Of a stretch of DNA of 26,926 bases, positions 23,856 to 26,926 are shown piece by piece. The stretch covers positions 1 through 26,926 of the forward strand of contig CAKUEM010000024.1 in NCBI GenBank assembly GCA_934646115.1. Reading direction: 5' to 3'. The first letter of the stretch is position 1; every line of letters begins with the position of its first letter. The stretch comes from an uncultured Oscillospiraceae bacterium (lineage in GTDB: Bacteria > Bacillota > Clostridia > Oscillospirales > JAAYXM01). Both the position numbers and the translations under genes were made by a program. The notes under the pieces are model-generated. The model was not told where the DNA came from. It did no database searches and saw nothing but the letters and a program-made list of their open reading frames with translations.

Positions 23856-25955
23856 ATGAGATGCAAGATCCTACACGATATTCCGGGGCGCATGCGGGTG
23901 CATCTGTGCTGTGGGCGCATGACGCTGCGGCAGGCGGATGTTCTGGAATATTATTTGCGGGCGATCGACGGCGTGCGCACGGTCAAGGTCTATGACCGAA
24001 CGCAGGATGCCGTGGTTCTGTATGACGCAGAGCGCGACACGGTGATCCGCGCGCTGGCAAGCTTCTCCTTTGCCGGCGCGGAGGCGCTGGATCTGGTGCC
24101 TGAGCGCACAGCGCGCGCGCTGAACCGTGAATTTGAGGACAAGCTGGTCGGCGCGGTGATCTCGCGCTGCTTCTGCCGGCTGTTTCTCCCTGCGCCGATC
24201 TCAACGGCGCTTACGATCTTCCGCTCGATCAAATATATTAAAGAAGGTCTGCTCGCTTTGCGGCATGGGAAGCTGTCGGTCGCCGTGCTGGACGCGACCG
24301 CCGTTACGGTATCCATTGTGCGGGGGGATTATTCCACCGCCGGGTCGGTCATGTTCATGCTGCGGCTGGGCGAGATTTTAGAGAACTGGACTCATAAAAA
24401 ATCGATCGCCGATCTGGCTTCGGTCATGAGCCTGCAGGTGGATCACGTTTGGCTTCAGGTTGACGGCACGGAGGTCCTGGCGAAGGTTTCGGATGTGCGC
24501 CCCGGCGACCGTATTGTGGTCCGCACCGGCAGCGTGATCCCGCTGGACGGCAAGGTTTTGGAGGGCGAGGCCTCGGTCAATCAGTCCTCCCTGACCGGGG
24601 AGTCCATGCCGATTGTAAAGCATTCCGGCAGCGTTGTCTACGCGGGCACGGTCGTCGAGGAGGGCGAATGCGTCATTTGCGTGGAAAAAGCGTCCGGAAG
24701 CGGGCGGTATGACCGGGTCGTCCGCATGATTGAGGAGTCGGAGCGGCTGAAATCATCCGTTGAGGACAAATCGTCTAAAATGGCGGACAGGCTGGTGCCG
24801 TACACGTTGGGCGGCACGGTGTTGACCTATCTTCTCACCCGCAATGTAACTAAAATGCTCTCGGTCATGATGGTGGATTTTTCCTGCGCGCTGAAGCTGG
24901 CGATCCCGATCGCCGTGCTGTCCGCCATGCGGGAAAGCGGAAGCCATCGCATCACCGTCAAGGGCGGTCGGTTTCTGGAGGCTGTGGCCAATGCAGACAC
25001 GATCGTGTTTGACAAAACCGGCACGCTGACGCATGCTGCGCCGGTGGTGGCACAGATCGTGCCATTCGGCGGGCATGACGAAGCGGAAATGCTTCGCCTT
25101 GCCGCCTGCCTGGAGGAGCATTATCCGCATTCCATGGCAAACGCCGTGGTGGAAGAGGCACAGCGGCGCGGGTTGAGCCATGAAGAATATCATTCTCAGA
25201 TCCAATATGTGGTCGCTCATGGTATTTCCAGTATGGTGGAGGATGAGCGGGTTCTGATCGGCAGCGCGCATTTCGTGTTTGAAGACGAGCAGTGCCGGAT
25301 TCCGGACGAGGAGCGCGACCAATTCGCCGCGATCCCGGCGCAGTATTCCCATCTTTATCTTTGCATAAACGGCATGCTTGCGGCGGTGATCTGCATTTAC
25401 GATCCCCTGCGCCGGGAGGCGCGCGCCGCGGTGACCGCGCTGCATCGGTGCGGCTTTGCCAATGTCGTTATGATGACCGGCGACAACCGCCGTACCGCCG
25501 AATCCATAGCCGCCGAAGTCGGCGTGGACGCGGTGTATTCCGAGGTTCTGCCGGAGGACAAGGCGGCATTTATCCGCAAGGAAAAGGCGGCGGGACACAC
25601 CGTTATCATGGTTGGCGACGGAGTGAACGACTCGCCCGCGCTTTCCGAAGCAAACGCAGGCATCGCCATCTCCACGGGCGCGGCGATTGCCAAAGAGGTC
25701 GCCGATATTACCATCGCGTCGGAGGATCTGTTTGAGCTGGTCACTTTGCGGCAGCTCAGCAAGGCGCTGATGCGGCGAATTCACAGCAGCTACCGCTTTA
25801 TCGTTGGCTTTAATCTTTCCCTGATCGTATTGGGGGTTGCGGGCATCCTGCCGCCCACCGTGTCGGCGCTTCTGCACAACGCCTCCACCCTGGGGATCAG
25901 CTTAAAAAACATGACGAATCTGCTGGATGAGGCAGAATCGGCATATAATGAATAA
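23856..25955 (+). CDS. Heavy-metal-type (P1B) P-type ATPase lacking CPC and CxxC motifs
   Basis: It is a 699-residue P1B-type ATPase, probably a metal exporter. An HMA-like N-terminal fold (HDIPGRMRVHL to VVLYD, residues 7-55) has lost the CxxC metal site. Then come N-terminal hydrophobic segments, the actuator TGES (247-250), the phosphorylated Asp386 in DKTGTLT, a variant HP region (HYPHSMANA), MTGDN and the hinge GDGVNDSPAL (587 on). In the ion-binding helix the usual CPC/SPC is replaced by DFSCALKLAIP (Ser343-Cys344-Ala-Leu), so the metal specificity cannot be assigned from known P1B classes. The ribosome site before ATG 23856 is weak; translational coupling to the small upstream gene is likely. 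Confidence 0.9.
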   Translation: MRCKILHDIPGRMRVHLCCGRMTLRQADVLEYYLRAIDGVRTVKVYDRTQDAVVLYDAERDTVIRALASFSFAGAEALDLVPERTARALNREFEDKLVGAVISRCFCRLFLPAPISTALTIFRSIKYIKEGLLALRHGKLSVAVLDATAVTVSIVRGDYSTAGSVMFMLRLGEILENWTHKKSIADLASVMSLQVDHVWLQVDGTEVLAKVSDVRPGDRIVVRTGSVIPLDGKVLEGEASVNQSSLTGESMPIVKHSGSVVYAGTVVEEGECVICVEKASGSGRYDRVVRMIEESERLKSSVEDKSSKMADRLVPYTLGGTVLTYLLTRNVTKMLSVMMVDFSCALKLAIPIAVLSAMRESGSHRITVKGGRFLEAVANADTIVFDKTGTLTHAAPVVAQIVPFGGHDEAEMLRLAACLEEHYPHSMANAVVEEAQRRGLSHEEYHSQIQYVVAHGISSMVEDERVLIGSAHFVFEDEQCRIPDEERDQFAAIPAQYSHLYLCINGMLAAVICIYDPLRREARAAVTALHRCGFANVVMMTGDNRRTAESIAAEVGVDAVYSEVLPEDKAAFIRKEKAAGHTVIMVGDGVNDSPALSEANAGIAISTGAAIAKEVADITIASEDLFELVTLRQLSKALMRRIHSSYRFIVGFNLSLIVLGVAGILPPTVSALLHNASTLGISLKNMTNLLDEAESAYNE

Positions 25956-25957
25956 AA

Positions 25958-26000
25958 AAGCCGCAGGGCATTGGAGGATTACGCCGATACCCTGCGGCTT
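25958..26000 (+). terminator. Hairpin terminator after the ATPase gene
   Basis: AAGCCGCAGGG (25958-25968) pairs with CCCTGCGGCTT (25990-26000) across a 21-nt loop, starting 3 nt past the ATPase stop. The following T-run is weak (ATTCTG), so efficiency is uncertain. Confidence 0.7.
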
Positions 26001-26044
26001 ATTCTGTGCGCGAGCCTGCCCGGATCAGTATCCGTTTGGCGATG

Positions 26045-26372
26045 GCGGCGCGGGCTGAGCAGCACACCAACCATGCGCTTTGCACCCATGGGGGCAATTG
26101 CACCATCAGCCGCAACACTGCGGAAGCGAATGGCGGTGGCATCATCGGCAACGCGGGCGGCGTGTTTATAGGCAACGGCTCCGCGTTTGTGATGCGCGGC
26201 AGCGCCAAGATTCGCGATAACTCCTTTACCGCCAAGGAAGGCAGCCGCCTTGCCACTCCTTCAGGCGCGGGCGGCGTGTACATGCGGCGGAGAGCACCGA
26301 GGGGCGCGTTTCATCGTTGCCAGCGGCACGGCGCTTCGGAAAGTGCGTCGGATGATAATTCACGCACTTTAG
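26045..26372 (+). pseudogene. Decayed beta-helix surface-protein fragment
   Basis: The translation from 26045 reads ARAEQHTNHALCTHGGNC, closely matching the mature N-terminus of the giant surface protein (ARAEEHSPHPLCTHTSACAC). The signal peptide is missing. It jumps straight into beta-helix rungs (GGVFIGNGSAFVMRGSAKI, GAGGVYM), implying an internal deletion. Past about 26283 the similarity continues in another frame as RFIVASGTALRK, implying a frameshift, and a stop follows at 26370. No ribosome site or promoter serves it. It is read as a remnant of a paralogous gene in opposite orientation to the intact one. Confidence 0.75.
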
Positions 26373-26470
26373 CGCTCGCACAAAAGAATGAAATGAACTA
26401 TAATTTGATAGAGCATAAATATTTTTCGATCGGAGCGCAAAGCGAGTTGATTGTCGTCGTAGCGATATGA

Positions 26471-26710
26471 GAATTCTGGCACGGCAATATCAGACCGACC
26501 AAGCATAATCCTTCGTCCTGTACGGAGCGCAAGAAACAGCAGGAGCTGATCTGCAGGCATAAAGCCGCCACGGCAGAGAAACAGGATAATGCTGGAAACC
26601 ACGGAAAAATACCCGAACTCATAGTGCAGCGCGCATCAATCAGGCTCTGGATATTGGGCGTTTTTTCACATGAAAGTGCGTGCTCGGTTGTAAAAACGCT
26701 ATATCGGTGA
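26471..26710 (+). pseudogene. Possible remnant of a small DUF6809-like gene
   Basis: An open stretch of 79 codons without a start, immediately after an in-frame TGA (26468-26470), reads EFWHGNIRPTKHNP and then CTERKKQQELICRHKAATAE. The EF(W/Y)xGN(I/L)xP opening resembles my recollection of small DUF6809-type proteins common in Clostridia. The start is lost and the second half does not clearly match. It may be chance; nothing else was seen between 26373 and 26687. Confidence 0.3.
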
Positions 26711-26716
26711 TATAAT
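26688..26716 (+). promoter_or_regulatory. Promoter of the HTH gene
   Basis: TTGTAA (26688-26693), 17 bp and TATAAT (26711-26716) precede an AAAGGAG ribosome site (26734-26740) and the ATG at 26749. Confidence 0.8.
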
Positions 26717-26748
26717 AAGTTCAATCATCTGATAAAGGAGAGTTGCAG

Positions 26749-26926
26749 ATGCCGTTCAGCTACGAAATTAAGAATTTCAGATTATCTTGTCTGATGAATC
26801 AAACAGAATTCGGCAACGCTCTCGGTGTTTCTTTTACGACCGTGAATCGTTGGGAAAACGGAAAGGCCCGCCCCAATATCAAGGCGATGAAAGCTCTGAA
26901 GCAGTACTGTGAGGAGTGTGGTCTCC
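26749..26926 (+). CDS. XRE-family helix-turn-helix protein, cut by window edge
   Basis: The first 59 residues of a gene that runs off the window are visible. They form an XRE/Cro-type helix-turn-helix: NQTEFGNALGVSFTTVNRWE carries the two DNA-contacting helices, followed by NGKARPNIKAMKALKQY. The AAAGGAG site is 8 nt upstream of the ATG. Short HTH modules of this style with the TVNRWENGKARPN pattern can be stand-alone regulators or sit at the front of DNA-methylase or restriction genes. Which applies here cannot be told. Confidence 0.85.
   Translation, partial: MPFSYEIKNFRLSCLMNQTEFGNALGVSFTTVNRWENGKARPNIKAMKALKQYCEECGL

Noticed and set aside
24753..25877. 374-codon minus-strand open frame opposite the P-type ATPase
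   Set aside because: It lies wholly within the conserved ATPase on the other strand, with no family features.

Overview
The window is GC-rich, tightly packed bacterial chromosome. A chromosomal Gram-positive Clostridia-type organism fits best, possibly Oscillospiraceae or a relative. The evidence is AGGAGG-type ribosome sites, near-consensus sigma-A promoters, a glutamine synthetase/ANTAR regulator pair, a PdaA-type spore-cortex deacetylase, an LTA-synthase-like sulfatase, an ECF-transporter S component and a very large SLH-domain surface protein. No rRNA, tRNA, intact transposon or CRISPR array was seen. The exact taxon cannot be fixed from the sequence alone.

Layout. (1) 1-6516, minus strand: a four-gene operon runs glutamine synthetase, ANTAR regulator, carA, carB. 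A perfect TTGACA-17-TATAAT promoter precedes a ~125-nt leader, and a terminator plus a 42-bp perfect palindrome follow. A further promoter and a possible start codon for the next leftward gene lie at the left edge. (2) 6517-7524: about 1 kb without a credible gene, holding AT palindromes, a 17-bp direct repeat and several families of degenerate repeats. (3) 7525-11500, plus strand: mutY, LTA-synthase-like sulfatase, exoA, YjbR/MmcQ-like protein. (4) 11517-12930, plus strand: a sodium-dependent NSS/SNF transporter. (5) 12973-15361, minus strand: pdaA, then a CoaX-like protein with altered active-site motifs and an ECF S component, with a terminator inside the coaX-like leader. (6) 15436-17456: a YwlG/DUF436 protein (+) converges on a membrane glycosyltransferase (-). 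(7) 17571-23267, minus strand: a 1898-residue surface protein with beta-helix repeats, Ig-like repeats and three SLH repeats. (8) 23465-25955, plus strand: a consensus promoter drives a small single-TM protein (DUF6110-like) and a metal-type P-type ATPase that lacks both the CPC motif and the N-terminal CxxC. (9) 25958-26926: a decayed plus-strand paralogue of the surface protein, a second possible gene remnant and the start of an XRE-type HTH gene cut by the window edge.

How they fit together. Region 1 couples glutamine production to its use in carbamoyl phosphate synthesis, with a likely RNA-binding regulator encoded in between. Region 3 carries two base-excision-repair enzymes around an envelope enzyme. 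Region 5 suggests pantothenate/CoA-related uptake, although the kinase may not be active. Region 8 looks like a small-membrane-partner plus efflux-ATPase module, reminiscent of mycobacterial PacL/CtpC pairs. The strongest leads are the ATPase module, the degenerate CoaX plus ECF unit with its attenuator-like leader, the GS-ANTAR-carAB operon and the repeat-filled intergenic region.
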